A DNA stretch of 64,000 nucleotides from JAUIAI01 sp041396585 (GCA_041396585.1 JAWKYG010000002.1:124001-188000), one strand, 5' to 3'; positions 15,875 through 25,034 are shown, counted from the first letter of the stretch. Numbers and translations: made by a program. The notes: generated by a model from the sequence alone, not told the origin.

Positions 15875-17113
15875 TCAGCCGCCGATGATCCGGCGGTAAT
15901 AGTTCGGCAGCGCGAACACACCATGATGGGTGTCGCCGTTGAAGAACTCGAGATCGCCGATCCTGCGATCACGCAGCCGTGTATCGACATCCTCCGACGA
16001 CAGGCTGAGCGGATCACGCCCGTCGGTGGCGCAGGCCAGGCCCCAGTAGGTGCCATACAAGGGGATGTAGACGCCCATCGGGCGCACGGTGCGGAACACG
16101 CTGCGCAGCGAGGTCACGTGCTCGGCCACCACCGTGGGCTTGAACACCGGCGAGCCGATGTGCAGGGTGAGATAGGCGCCCTCGTTCATCACGCGCTTGA
16201 GCAGCGTGAAAAACTCCTTGGTGTAGAGCGCATGGGCGGGCGTGTCGGGATCGGTGAGGTCGAGCACGACGATGTCGAACTTTTCCTCGGTGTTGGCCAC
16301 GAATTCCCAGCCATCGCCGATGCGTACCTCCAGCCGGGGATCATCGAAGGCGCCGCGGTGCACTTTGCCCAGATATTGCTTGGCCACGCGCACCACGTCG
16401 GGATCGAGCTCGGCCATGACCACGCGCTGCATGCTCTGGTACTTGAGCAGTTCCTCGCTGGAGCCGCCGTCGCCGCCGCCGATCACCAGCGCGCTGCGCG
16501 GATTCTCGTGGCTGATCGCGGCCGTGTGGATGATCGGCTCGTGGTAGAAGAACTCGTCACGCTCGCTGGTCATGTAGCAGCCGTCCAGGCGGAACAGCTT
16601 GCCGAACTGCGGTGTCTCGAAGACCTCCAGGGTCTGATACGGCGTCTTGGTGGTCTCCAGGCGCTTGAGCGCGCGATAACCATAGGCCGCATACGGATTC
16701 AGCCACTCGATCAGCAACTCGTCGGCCTTGTTCTCGGGATCGGCCGAGCCGCGCAGGATGCGGTTGGTGTTCTGGGCGCCAGGCGCGAACGCGATGATCA
16801 GTTCATCGAGCAGGCGCTCGGCCTTCATCGAGTTGTCGGTGGTGAAGTTGCACACGTAGACATCGAGTGTGACCCCCATGCGCTCGGGCCAGGTGTGCAG
16901 CGCCAGATGCGATTCCGCCAGCAGCACCGCGCCGGTGACGCCACCGGGCTCACCCTGGTAATCGGGGAAGGTGAAGAATTTTTCGTCGACGATCGTCAGA
17001 CCGCTCTTCTCGACATGTTCACGACACAGCGACGACAGCCGCTCGGCGACGGTGAGGAGTTCGATGTCGCAGCCGCAGCCGTAGAGGTCTGCGGTGAGAT
17101 GCAATCCTTGCAT
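15875..17113 (-). CDS. Single-chain AdoMet decarboxylase / spermidine synthase fusion (SpeD-SpeE)
   Basis: A 412-residue fusion of two polyamine enzymes. Residues 1-120 are a bacterial class 1b S-adenosylmethionine decarboxylase. LLAESHLALHTWPE contains the self-cleaving serine that becomes the pyruvoyl cofactor (S68) and the processing histidine (H73); VYVCNF holds the catalytic cysteine (C88). From about residue 130 it is a spermidine synthase: FRLDGCYMTSERDEFFYHE near 174-192, the nucleotide-binding loop GGGDGG at 212-217, ELDPDVV near 235, and DLTDP with aspartates at 285 and 288. The product would make decarboxylated AdoMet and use it as aminopropyl donor. Because the chain self-cleaves at Ser68, the mature enzyme would be a short beta chain plus a pyruvoyl-alpha chain joined to the synthase. 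It lies 30 bp before rsmE. Confidence 0.92.
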   Translation of the reverse strand: MQGLHLTADLYGCGCDIELLTVAERLSSLCREHVEKSGLTIVDEKFFTFPDYQGEPGGVTGAVLLAESHLALHTWPERMGVTLDVYVCNFTTDNSMKAERLLDELIIAFAPGAQNTNRILRGSADPENKADELLIEWLNPYAAYGYRALKRLETTKTPYQTLEVFETPQFGKLFRLDGCYMTSERDEFFYHEPIIHTAAISHENPRSALVIGGGDGGSSEELLKYQSMQRVVMAELDPDVVRVAKQYLGKVHRGAFDDPRLEVRIGDGWEFVANTEEKFDIVVLDLTDPDTPAHALYTKEFFTLLKRVMNEGAYLTLHIGSPVFKPTVVAEHVTSLRSVFRTVRPMGVYIPLYGTYWGLACATDGRDPLSLSSEDVDTRLRDRRIGDLEFFNGDTHHGVFALPNYYRRIIGG

Positions 17114-17617
17114 TTCAAACGTATCCCGTTACGCTGCAGCCAGCTCAGCAAGGGTTGATCCATCCGGAGGCCACCCGGGCGGAAACCACGACTGCCCGCT
17201 CACGGCAGCCGTCCGTTGGCGGGGCGTCAGGCCCGCCGACAGAAAAACCCCGGTTCGAGGCAGCGCCGGAAGGCGCGAATCGAACACGGGGCTTGAGCGA
17301 TCGAGAACCCGTCGCCGACAACCTGCGATTGCTCGCATTGACGAGTGAGCACGGCCAAAGACGGCCGCCTGCGCTGGCTCCAATAAAATTCCTGTTGGAA
17401 GGCGCCTCTCCAGACGGCGCTTCGGTTCTCGGGAATTCGCGGCTGCAGCATCGACCGGTGCGGCGAGATTCCGAACCGGATGCGCATGCAGGGCGCCGCG
17501 AAAACCTTCAAGTATAACCGAGCTGTTCTGGTTTGGTACCATTCGGCCGCCGCTGCCGGGCCCGCGTGATTGCTGCGGGCCAAGGTGCCAGACAACGAAA
17601 GCCGGTCGGTGATCACG
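17114..17617. other. 504-bp divergent intergenic region between speD-speE and tkt
   Basis: This is the only stretch over 300 bp without a gene. It should hold promoters for both the polyamine fusion gene and the tkt-led glycolytic block. A TATAAC at 17513-17518, about 100 bp before tkt, is a possible -10 element, but no convincing -35 lies 16-18 bases before it. A 5-bp stem (GCGCC/GGCGC) near 17400 is too weak to call. On the plus strand the tkt frame is open back to 17570 with a TTG, which I did not use. I see no riboswitch-like structure or small gene that I could defend. Confidence 0.5.
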
Positions 17618-19702
17618 ATGCCAGAAACCATCTCCAAGAGCCCGGCCGCCGCGCCGCTTCCCGACGGCGCGCTGCGCGCAGCCATGGCCAATGCGTTGCG
17701 AGCGCTGGCGATGGATGCGGTTCAGAAGGCGCGCTCCGGCCATCCGGGCATGCCCATGGGCATGGCCGAGATCGCCGTGGCGCTCTGGGGCAGCCACCTG
17801 TCGCACAACCCGGCCGATCCGCACTGGCCCGATCGCGATCGCTTCGTGCTCTCCAACGGGCACGGCTCGATGCTGCTCTACGGCCTGCTCCACCTGAGCG
17901 GCTACGACCTGCCGATCGAGGAATTGCGCAACTTCCGCCAGCTGCACTCCGAGACACCGGGCCACCCGGAGGTGGGCATCACCCCCGGTGTGGAGACCAC
18001 CACCGGGCCGCTCGGCCAGGGGCTGGCCAACGCGGTCGGCATGGCGCTGGCCGAACGGATGCTCGCCGCGCGCTACAACCGCGACGGCCACACGCTCGTG
18101 GATCACCTGACCTGGGTGTTCGCCGGCGACGGCTGCCTGATGGAGGGGATTTCGCACGAGGTGGCCTCGCTGGCCGGCACGCTCGGTCTGTCGCGCCTGA
18201 TCGTGCTCTATGACGACAACCGGATCTCGATCGATGGCGAGGTCCGCCACTGGTTCGGTGATGATTCCGCCAGGCGCTTCGACGCGTACGGCTGGCATGT
18301 GATTCCCGATATCGACGGTCATGATGTCGATGCGCTCGATGCCGCGATGGCGATGGCCGCGCGCTGGGCGCGCGAGGGGCGCGACGGCCGCTTCGCGCCT
18401 GTGCTGATCCAGTGCAAGACCCAGATCGGCCGGGGGTCGCCGAACCGGGTCGATACCGCCAAGGCGCACGGCGAACCGCTGGGCGACGAAGAGATCGCCC
18501 TGACCCGCGAGGCGATCGGCTGGCCGCATCCGCCGTTCGAGATTCCGGCCGAGGTTCGCGGCGCCTGGGCTGCCCGCGCGCGCGGGCGGCAGGCGCAGTC
18601 GGCCTGGAACGATCGCCTGGCCGCCTACCGCGCCGCCTATCCCGAACTGGCCGATGAATTCGAGCGCCGCATGGCCGGCCGCCTGTCCGGCGAGGTCGAT
18701 GATGCGCTCGATGCGGCGCTGGAGACGGCCTCGCGCGAGCGTGGCAAGGTGGCCACCCGCAAGGCCAGTCAGCAGGCCCTGAACGAGTTCGGGCCGCGCA
18801 TGCCCGAGCTGGTCGGCGGCTCGGCCGACCTCACCGGCAGCAACCTGACCAACTTCGGCGGCTCGGGCGCATTGCGCGCCGGGCAGGGCGGCGGCATCGA
18901 GGCCGGCAGACACATCAATTTCGGGGTGCGCGAGTTCGGCATGGCCGCGATCGCCAACGGCATGGCGCTGCACGGCGGCATCATCCCGTATGTCGGCACC
19001 TTCCTGACCTTCTCCGACTACTCCCGCAATGCGCTGCGCATGGCCTCGCTGATGAAACTGCGGGTGATCCATGTGTTCACCCATGATTCGATCGGCCTGG
19101 GCGAGGACGGGCCCACCCACCAGCCGATCGAGCATGCGGCCAGCCTGCGCATGATTCCCGGCCTGGACATCTGGCGCCCGGCCGATGCCACCGAGACCGC
19201 GGTCGCCTGGTTCGAGTCGCTGTCGCGCAACGACGGGCCCTCGGCCCTGCTGCTGACCCGCCAGGGCGTGGATTCGATCGGCCGCTCCGAGTTGCAGATC
19301 GATGCCGCACACCGGGGCGGCTATGTGTTGCGCGATGCCGAGGAGGCGCAGGCGGTGATCATCGCCACCGGCTCGGAGGTGGAGATCGCGCTGGCCGCGC
19401 GCCAGCTGCTGGCCGAGCGCGACGGGGTGGCGGTGCGCATCGTCTCGATGCCCAGCACCTCGGTGTTCGATCGGCAGGATGTCACATACAAACGCAACAT
19501 CCTGCCGGATAATTTGCCGCGCGTGGCGATCGAAGCCGGCGTGACCGATTTCTGGTGGAAATACGGTTGTGCGGCGGTGGTGGGTATCGATCGCTTCGGT
19601 GAATCCGCGCCGGCCGGCCAGTTGTATCAGCTGTTCGGTCTGACCGCCGAGAATCTGGCGGATACCGTGCTCGAGGCCCTGCGACGTCGTGCATCGAGCT
19701 GA
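17618..19702 (+). CDS. tkt: Transketolase
   Basis: Thiamine-diphosphate enzyme that moves two-carbon units between sugar phosphates in the pentose phosphate (and Calvin) pathway. ATG 17618 (MPETISKSPAAA) gives 694 residues, slightly above the usual 660-670 because of a short extra N terminus. Diagnostic segments are KARSGHPGMPMGMAEIA near the start, FVLSNGHGSMLLYGLLHLSG, and the ThDP/Mg loop WVFAGDGCLMEGISHE. In the pyrimidine-binding domain are FGVREFGMAAIANGMALHGG and the family loop THDSIGLGEDGPTHQPIEH, with its conserved histidines. It leads a same-strand block with gap, pgk, pyk and fba. Only 36 bp separate it from gap, so the first genes are probably one transcript. Confidence 0.95.
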   Translation: MPETISKSPAAAPLPDGALRAAMANALRALAMDAVQKARSGHPGMPMGMAEIAVALWGSHLSHNPADPHWPDRDRFVLSNGHGSMLLYGLLHLSGYDLPIEELRNFRQLHSETPGHPEVGITPGVETTTGPLGQGLANAVGMALAERMLAARYNRDGHTLVDHLTWVFAGDGCLMEGISHEVASLAGTLGLSRLIVLYDDNRISIDGEVRHWFGDDSARRFDAYGWHVIPDIDGHDVDALDAAMAMAARWAREGRDGRFAPVLIQCKTQIGRGSPNRVDTAKAHGEPLGDEEIALTREAIGWPHPPFEIPAEVRGAWAARARGRQAQSAWNDRLAAYRAAYPELADEFERRMAGRLSGEVDDALDAALETASRERGKVATRKASQQALNEFGPRMPELVGGSADLTGSNLTNFGGSGALRAGQGGGIEAGRHINFGVREFGMAAIANGMALHGGIIPYVGTFLTFSDYSRNALRMASLMKLRVIHVFTHDSIGLGEDGPTHQPIEHAASLRMIPGLDIWRPADATETAVAWFESLSRNDGPSALLLTRQGVDSIGRSELQIDAAHRGGYVLRDAEEAQAVIIATGSEVEIALAARQLLAERDGVAVRIVSMPSTSVFDRQDVTYKRNILPDNLPRVAIEAGVTDFWWKYGCAAVVGIDRFGESAPAGQLYQLFGLTAENLADTVLEALRRRASS

Positions 19703-19738
19703 AACGATTTCTGTGACTTGATCCAAGAGGACTGACTC

Positions 19739-20752
19739 ATGACCATCCGGGTTGCCATCAACGGCTATGGCCGCATCGGGCGCAACGTGTTGCGCGCTCA
19801 CTATGAGGGCGGCAAGAAGCACCCGATCGAGATCGTTGCCATCAACGACCTCGGCGACGCCAAGATCAATGCGCACCTCACCCAGTACGACACCGCGCAC
19901 GGCCGCTTCAATGCCGATGTCGCGGTCGAGGGCGACGATCTGGTGATCAACGGCGACCGCATCAAGGTGCTGGCGCAGCGCAATCCGGCCGATCTGCCCT
20001 GGGGCGACATGGGCGTGGACGTGGTGCTCGAGTGCACCGGGCTGTTCACCAGCAAGGCCAAGGCCGGCGCCCATCTGCAGGGCGGTGCGAAGAAGGTGGT
20101 GATCTCGGCCCCGGGTGGCAATGATGTCGATGCCACCGTGGTCTACGGCGTCAATCACGGCGTGCTCAAGGCGAGCGACACGGTGATCTCGAACGCTTCG
20201 TGCACCACCAACTGCCTGGCCCCGCTGGTCAAGCCGCTGCACGATGCGATCGGCCTGGAAACCGGCCTGATGACCACCGTGCACGCCTACACCAATGACC
20301 AGGTGCTGACCGACGTTTATCACACCGATCTGCGTCGCGCCCGCTCGGCCACGATGTCGATGATCCCCACCAAGACCGGTGCCGCCGCCGCGGTCGGCCT
20401 GGTGCTGCCGGAACTCAACGGCCGTCTGGACGGCTTCGCGATTCGTGTTCCGACGATCAATGTCTCGATCGTCGATCTGTCGTTCATCGCAGCGCGTGAC
20501 ACCTCGGTCGACGAAGTCAACGAACTGATGGCCAAGGCGGCCGCCTCGGGCCCGTTGGCCGGCATCCTGTCGTACAACGATGCGCCGCTGGTGTCGGTCG
20601 ATTTCAACCACGTGCCGTTCTCGAGCAACTTCGATGCCACGCTGACCAAGGTCTCCGGCCGTCTGGTCAAGGTGTCCAGCTGGTATGACAACGAGTGGGG
20701 CTTCTCCAACCGCATGCTCGACACCACGGTCGCGCTGGTCAACGCGGGCTGA
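19739..20752 (+). CDS. gap: Glyceraldehyde-3-phosphate dehydrogenase, type I
   Basis: Converts glyceraldehyde 3-phosphate to 1,3-bisphosphoglycerate with NAD(P). The 337-residue protein starts at ATG 19739 after AGAGGA. It has the Rossmann start VAINGYGRIGRNVLRA, the active-site block SNASCTTNCLAPL with catalytic C155, and the partner histidine H182 in TVHAYTNDQ. C-terminal features include SWYDNEWGFSNRM. The residue after the first cofactor-binding strand region reads VAINDLGD; aspartate there usually favours NAD, though coenzyme choice needs assay. The pgk gene begins 8 bp after its stop, so coupling is close. The gap-pgk order is the common bacterial one. Confidence 0.96.
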   Translation: MTIRVAINGYGRIGRNVLRAHYEGGKKHPIEIVAINDLGDAKINAHLTQYDTAHGRFNADVAVEGDDLVINGDRIKVLAQRNPADLPWGDMGVDVVLECTGLFTSKAKAGAHLQGGAKKVVISAPGGNDVDATVVYGVNHGVLKASDTVISNASCTTNCLAPLVKPLHDAIGLETGLMTTVHAYTNDQVLTDVYHTDLRRARSATMSMIPTKTGAAAAVGLVLPELNGRLDGFAIRVPTINVSIVDLSFIAARDTSVDEVNELMAKAAASGPLAGILSYNDAPLVSVDFNHVPFSSNFDATLTKVSGRLVKVSSWYDNEWGFSNRMLDTTVALVNAG

Positions 20753-20760
20753 GGGCCGAG

Positions 20761-21945
20761 ATGACGTTCAAACGTCTGAGCGATCAAGCGCTCGCCGGGC
20801 GGCGCGTGTTCATCCGCGCCGACCTGAACGTGCCGCTGAACGATGCGGGCGCCATCACCGACGACACGCGTATCCGTGCGTCGGTGCCCGCGGTTCGGCA
20901 GTGCCTGGAAGGCGGGGCGGCGGTGATGATCACCTCGCACCTCGGTCGCCCCAAGCCGGGTGCGCTCGGCCCGGGCGATTCGCTCGCGCCGGTCGCCGCC
21001 CGGCTGGGCGAACTGCTCGGCAAGCCTGTGCGCCTGGTGGCCGACTGGACCGAGGGCGGCTTCGAGGTTGCGCCCGGCGAGGTCGTGATGCTCGAGAACT
21101 GCCGCGGCAATGTCGGCGAGAAGCAGGACGACGAGGGCCTGGCCCGGCGCATGGCGGCGCTCTGCGACATCTACGTCAATGACGCCTTCGGCACCTCGCA
21201 CCGCGCCGAGGCCACCACGCACGGCATCGCCCGGTTCGCGCCGGTCGCCTGCGCGGGCCCGCTGCTGGCGGCCGAACTCGATGCCTTGGGCCGCGCCCTG
21301 AATGCGCCTGCCCGCCCGCTGGTGGCGATCGTGGCCGGCTCCAAGGTGTCCACCAAGCTGACCATCCTGCGCAGTCTGGCCGAGAAGGTGGATCGTCTGA
21401 TCGTGGGCGGCGGCATCGCCAACACCTTCATGGCGGCCGCCGGTCTGCCGATCGGCGCCTCGCTGGCCGAGCCGGATCTGCTCGAGGAGGCGCGCGCGAT
21501 CATGGCCCTGATGAGCGGTCGCGGCGCCGAGGTGCCGATACCCACCGACGTGGTCTGTGCGAAGACCTTCGCCGCCGATGCACCGGCCACGGTCAAGGCC
21601 GCGGCCGACGTTGCCGATGACGACATGATCCTGGACATCGGTCCGCAGACCGCGGCCATGCTGGCGGCCAGTCTGGGCACGGCCGGCACGATCGTCTGGA
21701 ACGGGCCGGTGGGGGTGTTCGAATTCGATGCCTTCGCCAACGGCACCAAGGTGCTGGCCGAAGCGATCGCGGCCTCGCCCGGTTTCTCGATTGCCGGTGG
21801 TGGCGACACCCTGGCAGCGATCTCGCGCTTTGGCATCAGCGATCGCGTCGACTACATCTCCACCGGCGGCGGTGCCTTCCTCGAGTTCCTCGAGGGCAAG
21901 GAGCTGCCGGCCGTGGCTGCGCTGCAGGCGCGCGCCGCCGACTGA
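20761..21945 (+). CDS. pgk: Phosphoglycerate kinase
   Basis: Transfers the acyl phosphate of 1,3-bisphosphoglycerate to ADP in glycolysis, reversibly. ATG 20761 yields 394 residues, the normal length. Family motifs are all present: RVFIRADLNVPLND near residues 17-30, TSHLGRPKPG, LLAAELDALGRALN, the hinge region IVAGSKVSTKLTIL, IVGGGIANTFMAAAG, WNGPVGVFEFDAF and the nucleotide loop AGGGDTLAAISRFG. It follows gap at once and is followed by a strong intrinsic terminator about 50 bp downstream. Transcripts from the tkt or gap promoter should therefore end here, and pyk probably has its own promoter. Confidence 0.96.
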   Translation: MTFKRLSDQALAGRRVFIRADLNVPLNDAGAITDDTRIRASVPAVRQCLEGGAAVMITSHLGRPKPGALGPGDSLAPVAARLGELLGKPVRLVADWTEGGFEVAPGEVVMLENCRGNVGEKQDDEGLARRMAALCDIYVNDAFGTSHRAEATTHGIARFAPVACAGPLLAAELDALGRALNAPARPLVAIVAGSKVSTKLTILRSLAEKVDRLIVGGGIANTFMAAAGLPIGASLAEPDLLEEARAIMALMSGRGAEVPIPTDVVCAKTFAADAPATVKAAADVADDDMILDIGPQTAAMLAASLGTAGTIVWNGPVGVFEFDAFANGTKVLAEAIAASPGFSIAGGGDTLAAISRFGISDRVDYISTGGGAFLEFLEGKELPAVAALQARAAD

Positions 21946-21996
21946 TCGCAGGCATCATCGAAGTATCTCCGGGCGCTCGATGCGGCTTGGGGGATC

Positions 21997-22031
21997 GAAA
22001 AGGCCGTACGTCCGTACGGTCTTTTCTTTTT
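21997..22031 (+). terminator. Intrinsic terminator after pgk
   Basis: A near-perfect hairpin of about 14 pairs: CCGTACG at 22004-22010 pairs with CGTACGG at 22013-22019, extended by GAAAAG on the left and CTTTTC on the right. It is followed by a run of five T ending at 22031. A-rich on the left and T-rich on the right, it could also stop transcription from the other side. It lies about 50 bp after the pgk stop and separates the tkt-gap-pgk unit from pyk. Confidence 0.9.
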
Positions 22032-22237
22032 CGTGCGCGCGCAAGCTGCGAGACTCGATCAGGAATGGGGACGTCTTTCGAGTGGCTCACGCAGAAAACC
22101 GGCCGGCGGCGCGCGGCCCGCGGCCGTGTGTCAGACGCCCGTGGCACCGCTACCACAGCGCGCCGCTTGTCGCATCGGCGTCATGGCGCTGCGGCAGAAT
22201 AGTCCGGGTTCAACGCCCGAGAAAAGAGCGCGACACC

Positions 22238-23671
22238 ATGTCCATGAATGCTCCCCGTGCAACCAAGATCGTCGCCACGCTGGGCCCGGCCTCCAGCCAG
22301 CCCGAGGTCATCGAGCAGCTGCTGCGTGCCGGGGTGAATGTCGTGCGCGTGAATTTTTCGCACGGCAGCGCCCAGCAGCATACCGAGACCGTACAGATGG
22401 TGCGCGAGACGGCTGCGCGCCTGGGCACCGTGGTGGCGGTGCTGGCCGATCTGCAAGGCCCGAAGATCCGCGTCGGCCGCTTCAAAGATGGGCCGATTCA
22501 CCTCGATGTGGGCGACAAGTTCACCTTCGACATCGATTGCGAGCTCGGTGATCAGGGGCGGGTGGGGCTCGATTACAAAGAGCTGCTCAATGATGTGACT
22601 GCCGGCGACACCTTGCTGCTCAACGATGGCCGCCTGAAGATGCGGGTCGATTCGGTGGGCAAGCGCACGATCGAGTGCACGGTGACCATGCGCGGCGATC
22701 TGTCCGATCGCAAGGGCATCAATCGCCAGGGCGGCGGCCTGTCGGCACCCGCGCTGACCAACAAGGACATGGAAGACCTGCGCACCGCGGTGGCCTTCGA
22801 GGCCGACTATGTCGCGGTGTCGTTCCCGAAGAATGCGGCCGACATGTACATGGCGCGCGAACTCGTGCGCGCGGCCGGTGGCCAGGCGCGCATGATCGCC
22901 AAGATCGAACGGCTCGAGGCGATCGACAATCTCGAGGAGATTCTCGAATCCTCCAGCGGCATCATGGTGGCGCGCGGCGACCTGGCCGTGGAGGTCGGCG
23001 ATGCGGCGGTGCCGGCGCTGCAGAAGCGCATGATCCGCATGGCCCGCGAGATGAACAAGCTCGCCATCACGGCCACACAGATGATGGAATCGATGATCGA
23101 ATCGCCGATTCCCACGCGCGCCGAGGTGTCCGATGTCGCCAATGCGGTGCTCGACGGCACCGATGCGGTGATGTTGTCGGCCGAAACCGCGGCAGGGCGA
23201 TATCCGGTCGAGACGGTCGAGGCGATGGCGCGCATCTGCCTGGAGGCCGATAAATCCCAGAATGTGCCGCTGGACACCGAGTTCCTGAATCGCACATTCA
23301 CGCGTATCGACCAGTCGATCGCGATGAGCGCGCTGTTCATCGCCCATCACATGGGCGTGAAGGCGATCGCCTCGTTCACCCAGTCGGGCGCCACGGCGCT
23401 CTGGGCCTCGCGCCTGGACTCGGGGGTGCCGGTCTATGCGCTGACCACCGAAGAGGCCTCGCGCCGGCGCATGGCGCTGTACCGCGAGGTGCACCCGATC
23501 CTGCTCGATCACGACTCCGACAGTCGTCCGGCGATGATCGAACAGGCCCAGCGCAAGCTGCTCGAGCTCGGCGCGGTCGCCAAGGGCGATCTGCTGGTGA
23601 TCACGATCGGTGATCCGATCGGCAAGCCAGGGGGCACGAATTCGCTGACCATCGTGCGCGTGGGCGAATAG
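22238..23671 (+). CDS. pyk: Pyruvate kinase
   Basis: Final glycolytic enzyme, phosphoenolpyruvate plus ADP to pyruvate plus ATP. The open frame extends far upstream through the terminator, so ATG 22238 (MSMNAPRATKIVATLGPASS) is the sensible start and gives 477 residues, the usual size. Motifs: VRVNFSHGS with the conserved nucleotide-binding residues, LADLQGPKIRVG, MIAKIERLEAIDNLEEI with the catalytic lysine, GIMVARGDLAVEVG, and ITATQMMESMIESPIPTRAE. The C-terminal regulatory domain is present and ends at a TAG inside a 39-bp tandem duplication. It is preceded by the pgk terminator, so it is probably transcribed from its own promoter in the 200-bp gap. Confidence 0.95.
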   Translation: MSMNAPRATKIVATLGPASSQPEVIEQLLRAGVNVVRVNFSHGSAQQHTETVQMVRETAARLGTVVAVLADLQGPKIRVGRFKDGPIHLDVGDKFTFDIDCELGDQGRVGLDYKELLNDVTAGDTLLLNDGRLKMRVDSVGKRTIECTVTMRGDLSDRKGINRQGGGLSAPALTNKDMEDLRTAVAFEADYVAVSFPKNAADMYMARELVRAAGGQARMIAKIERLEAIDNLEEILESSSGIMVARGDLAVEVGDAAVPALQKRMIRMAREMNKLAITATQMMESMIESPIPTRAEVSDVANAVLDGTDAVMLSAETAAGRYPVETVEAMARICLEADKSQNVPLDTEFLNRTFTRIDQSIAMSALFIAHHMGVKAIASFTQSGATALWASRLDSGVPVYALTTEEASRRRMALYREVHPILLDHDSDSRPAMIEQAQRKLLELGAVAKGDLLVITIGDPIGKPGGTNSLTIVRVGE

Positions 23672-23708
23672 GGCACGAATTCGCTGATCATCGTGCGCGT
23701 GGGCGAAC
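23632..23708. repeat. 39-bp tandem duplication of the pyk 3' end
   Basis: Positions 23632-23670 contain the last codons of pyk. Positions 23671-23708 repeat them with one base change inside the unit (ACC to ATC) and divergence only at the final base that makes or breaks the stop. The period is 39 bases, exactly 13 codons, so the second copy stays in the same frame behind the TAG. If the stop were lost, translation would run on through an extra GTNSLIIVRVGE copy. It lies in the pyk-fba gap. Confidence 0.85.
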
Positions 23709-23831
23709 AACTACCCGGGCGAGGTCGTTCCCGGGCGAACGAACACACGTGGTTTGCGACTTTTGTCGGGGTACTTTGCGCGCCTTGGGCCATAATCGGG
23801 GGCTATTCGAAGTTCACATCAGGAGTCCTCG

Positions 23832-24896
23832 ATGCCCCTCGTTTCCATGCGCCAGCTGTTGGACCATGCCGCCGAAAACGGCTATGGCATCCCTGCGTTC
23901 AACGTCAACAACCTCGAGCAGGTGCAGGCGATCATGGCGGCCGCCAGCGAGCTGGATGCGCCGGTCATCATGCAGGCCTCGGCCGGCGCCCGCAAATATG
24001 CCGGTGAGGCCTTCCTCAAGCATCTGATCGAGGCCGCGGTCGAGTCCTATCCGAAGGTGCCGATCGTCATGCACCAGGATCACGGCCAGTCGCCCGACAT
24101 CTGCCAGGGCGCGATCGACCTCGGTTTCTCCAGCGTCATGATGGACGGTTCGCTCGAGGCCGACGGCAAGACCATCGCCAGCTACGACTACAACGTCGAG
24201 GTCACCCGCAAGGTGGTCGGCCTGGCGCACAAGGTGGGTGTCACGGTCGAGGGCGAGCTCGGTTGCCTCGGTTCGCTCGAGACCATGAAGGGCGACAAGG
24301 AAGACGGCCATGGCGCCGAGGGCACGATGACCCGCGAGCAACTGCTGACCGATCCGGCGCAGGCGGCCGATTTCGTCGACCGCACCCAGGTGGATGCACT
24401 GGCGATCGCGATCGGCACCAGCCACGGCGCCTACAAGTTCACGCGCAAGCCCACCGGCGACATCCTCGCGATCGATCGCATCAAGGAGATCAATGCGCGC
24501 CTGCCCAACACCCACCTGGTGATGCATGGCAGCTCGAGCGTGCCTCAGGATCTGCTCGAGATCATCCGCCAGTACGGCGGCGACATGAAGGAAACCTACG
24601 GCGTGCCGGTCGAAGAGATCCAGGAAGCGATCAAGTACGGCGTGCGCAAGGTGAACATCGATACCGACATCCGCCTGGCCATGACCGCCGCGATCCGCAA
24701 GTTCATGGCCGAGTACCCGGGCAAGTTCGATCCGCGCGAATACCTGAAGCCGGCCCGCGAAGCGGCCAAGGCGATCTGCCTGCAGCGCTATCAGGAGTTC
24801 GGCTGCGCGGGTCAGGGCAGCAAGATCGTGCCAGTCTCACTGGCCGTGATGGTCGACCGATATGCGCGCGGAGAACTCGCACAAAAGGTCGCCTGA
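23832..24896 (+). CDS. fba: Fructose-bisphosphate aldolase, class II
   Basis: Zinc-dependent aldolase that cleaves fructose 1,6-bisphosphate to dihydroxyacetone phosphate and glyceraldehyde 3-phosphate. The start ATG 23832 has CAGGAG upstream. The 354-residue protein contains VMHQDHGQSPDICQGAIDLG, where D83 is the expected catalytic aspartate and H84 a zinc ligand. It also has SVMMDGSLEADGKTI, TVEGELGCLGSLE, AIGTSHGAYKF with another zinc histidine, and LVMHGSSSVP with the third. The Calvin-type class IIA/B subclass cannot be fixed by eye, but the pattern resembles betaproteobacterial FbaA/CbbA. A CATAAT 36 bp before the start may be a -10 element, without a clear -35. A strong terminator follows about 110 bp downstream. 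Confidence 0.95.
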   Translation: MPLVSMRQLLDHAAENGYGIPAFNVNNLEQVQAIMAAASELDAPVIMQASAGARKYAGEAFLKHLIEAAVESYPKVPIVMHQDHGQSPDICQGAIDLGFSSVMMDGSLEADGKTIASYDYNVEVTRKVVGLAHKVGVTVEGELGCLGSLETMKGDKEDGHGAEGTMTREQLLTDPAQAADFVDRTQVDALAIAIGTSHGAYKFTRKPTGDILAIDRIKEINARLPNTHLVMHGSSSVPQDLLEIIRQYGGDMKETYGVPVEEIQEAIKYGVRKVNIDTDIRLAMTAAIRKFMAEYPGKFDPREYLKPAREAAKAICLQRYQEFGCAGQGSKIVPVSLAVMVDRYARGELAQKVA

Positions 24897-25007
24897 GTCG
24901 TTGTAGAAGGGCAACGCCGGCCTGATCGATCGATCGCGACCGGCCCGTCTGGCAGTATGCTTCAAGCAAAGGCCCCGGGGCACAGACCTCGGAGCAAACC
25001 AGCCAGT

Positions 25008-25034
25008 GCCCGGCCATGTGCCGGGCTTTTTTTT
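25008..25034 (+). terminator. Intrinsic terminator after fba
   Basis: GCCCGGC at 25008-25014 and GCCGGGC at 25020-25026 form a perfect 7-bp GC-rich stem around a 5-base loop, followed directly by eight T at 25027-25034. This is a textbook rho-independent terminator. It closes the glycolytic block and separates it from the accessory genes that begin at 25101. It also shows that the next gene cannot start before this point, although its frame is open further upstream. Confidence 0.95.

Noticed and set aside
17129..20611. 1160-codon open frame on the minus strand opposite tkt and gap
   Set aside because: It runs antisense to two clearly recognised genes, its translation is low-complexity and His/Arg/Gly-rich, and it matches no family. 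Long antisense frames are expected at this GC content.
23791..23796. CATAAT as -10 element of an fba promoter
   Set aside because: Position is plausible, but no -35-like hexamer lies 15-19 bases upstream, so I did not list a promoter.
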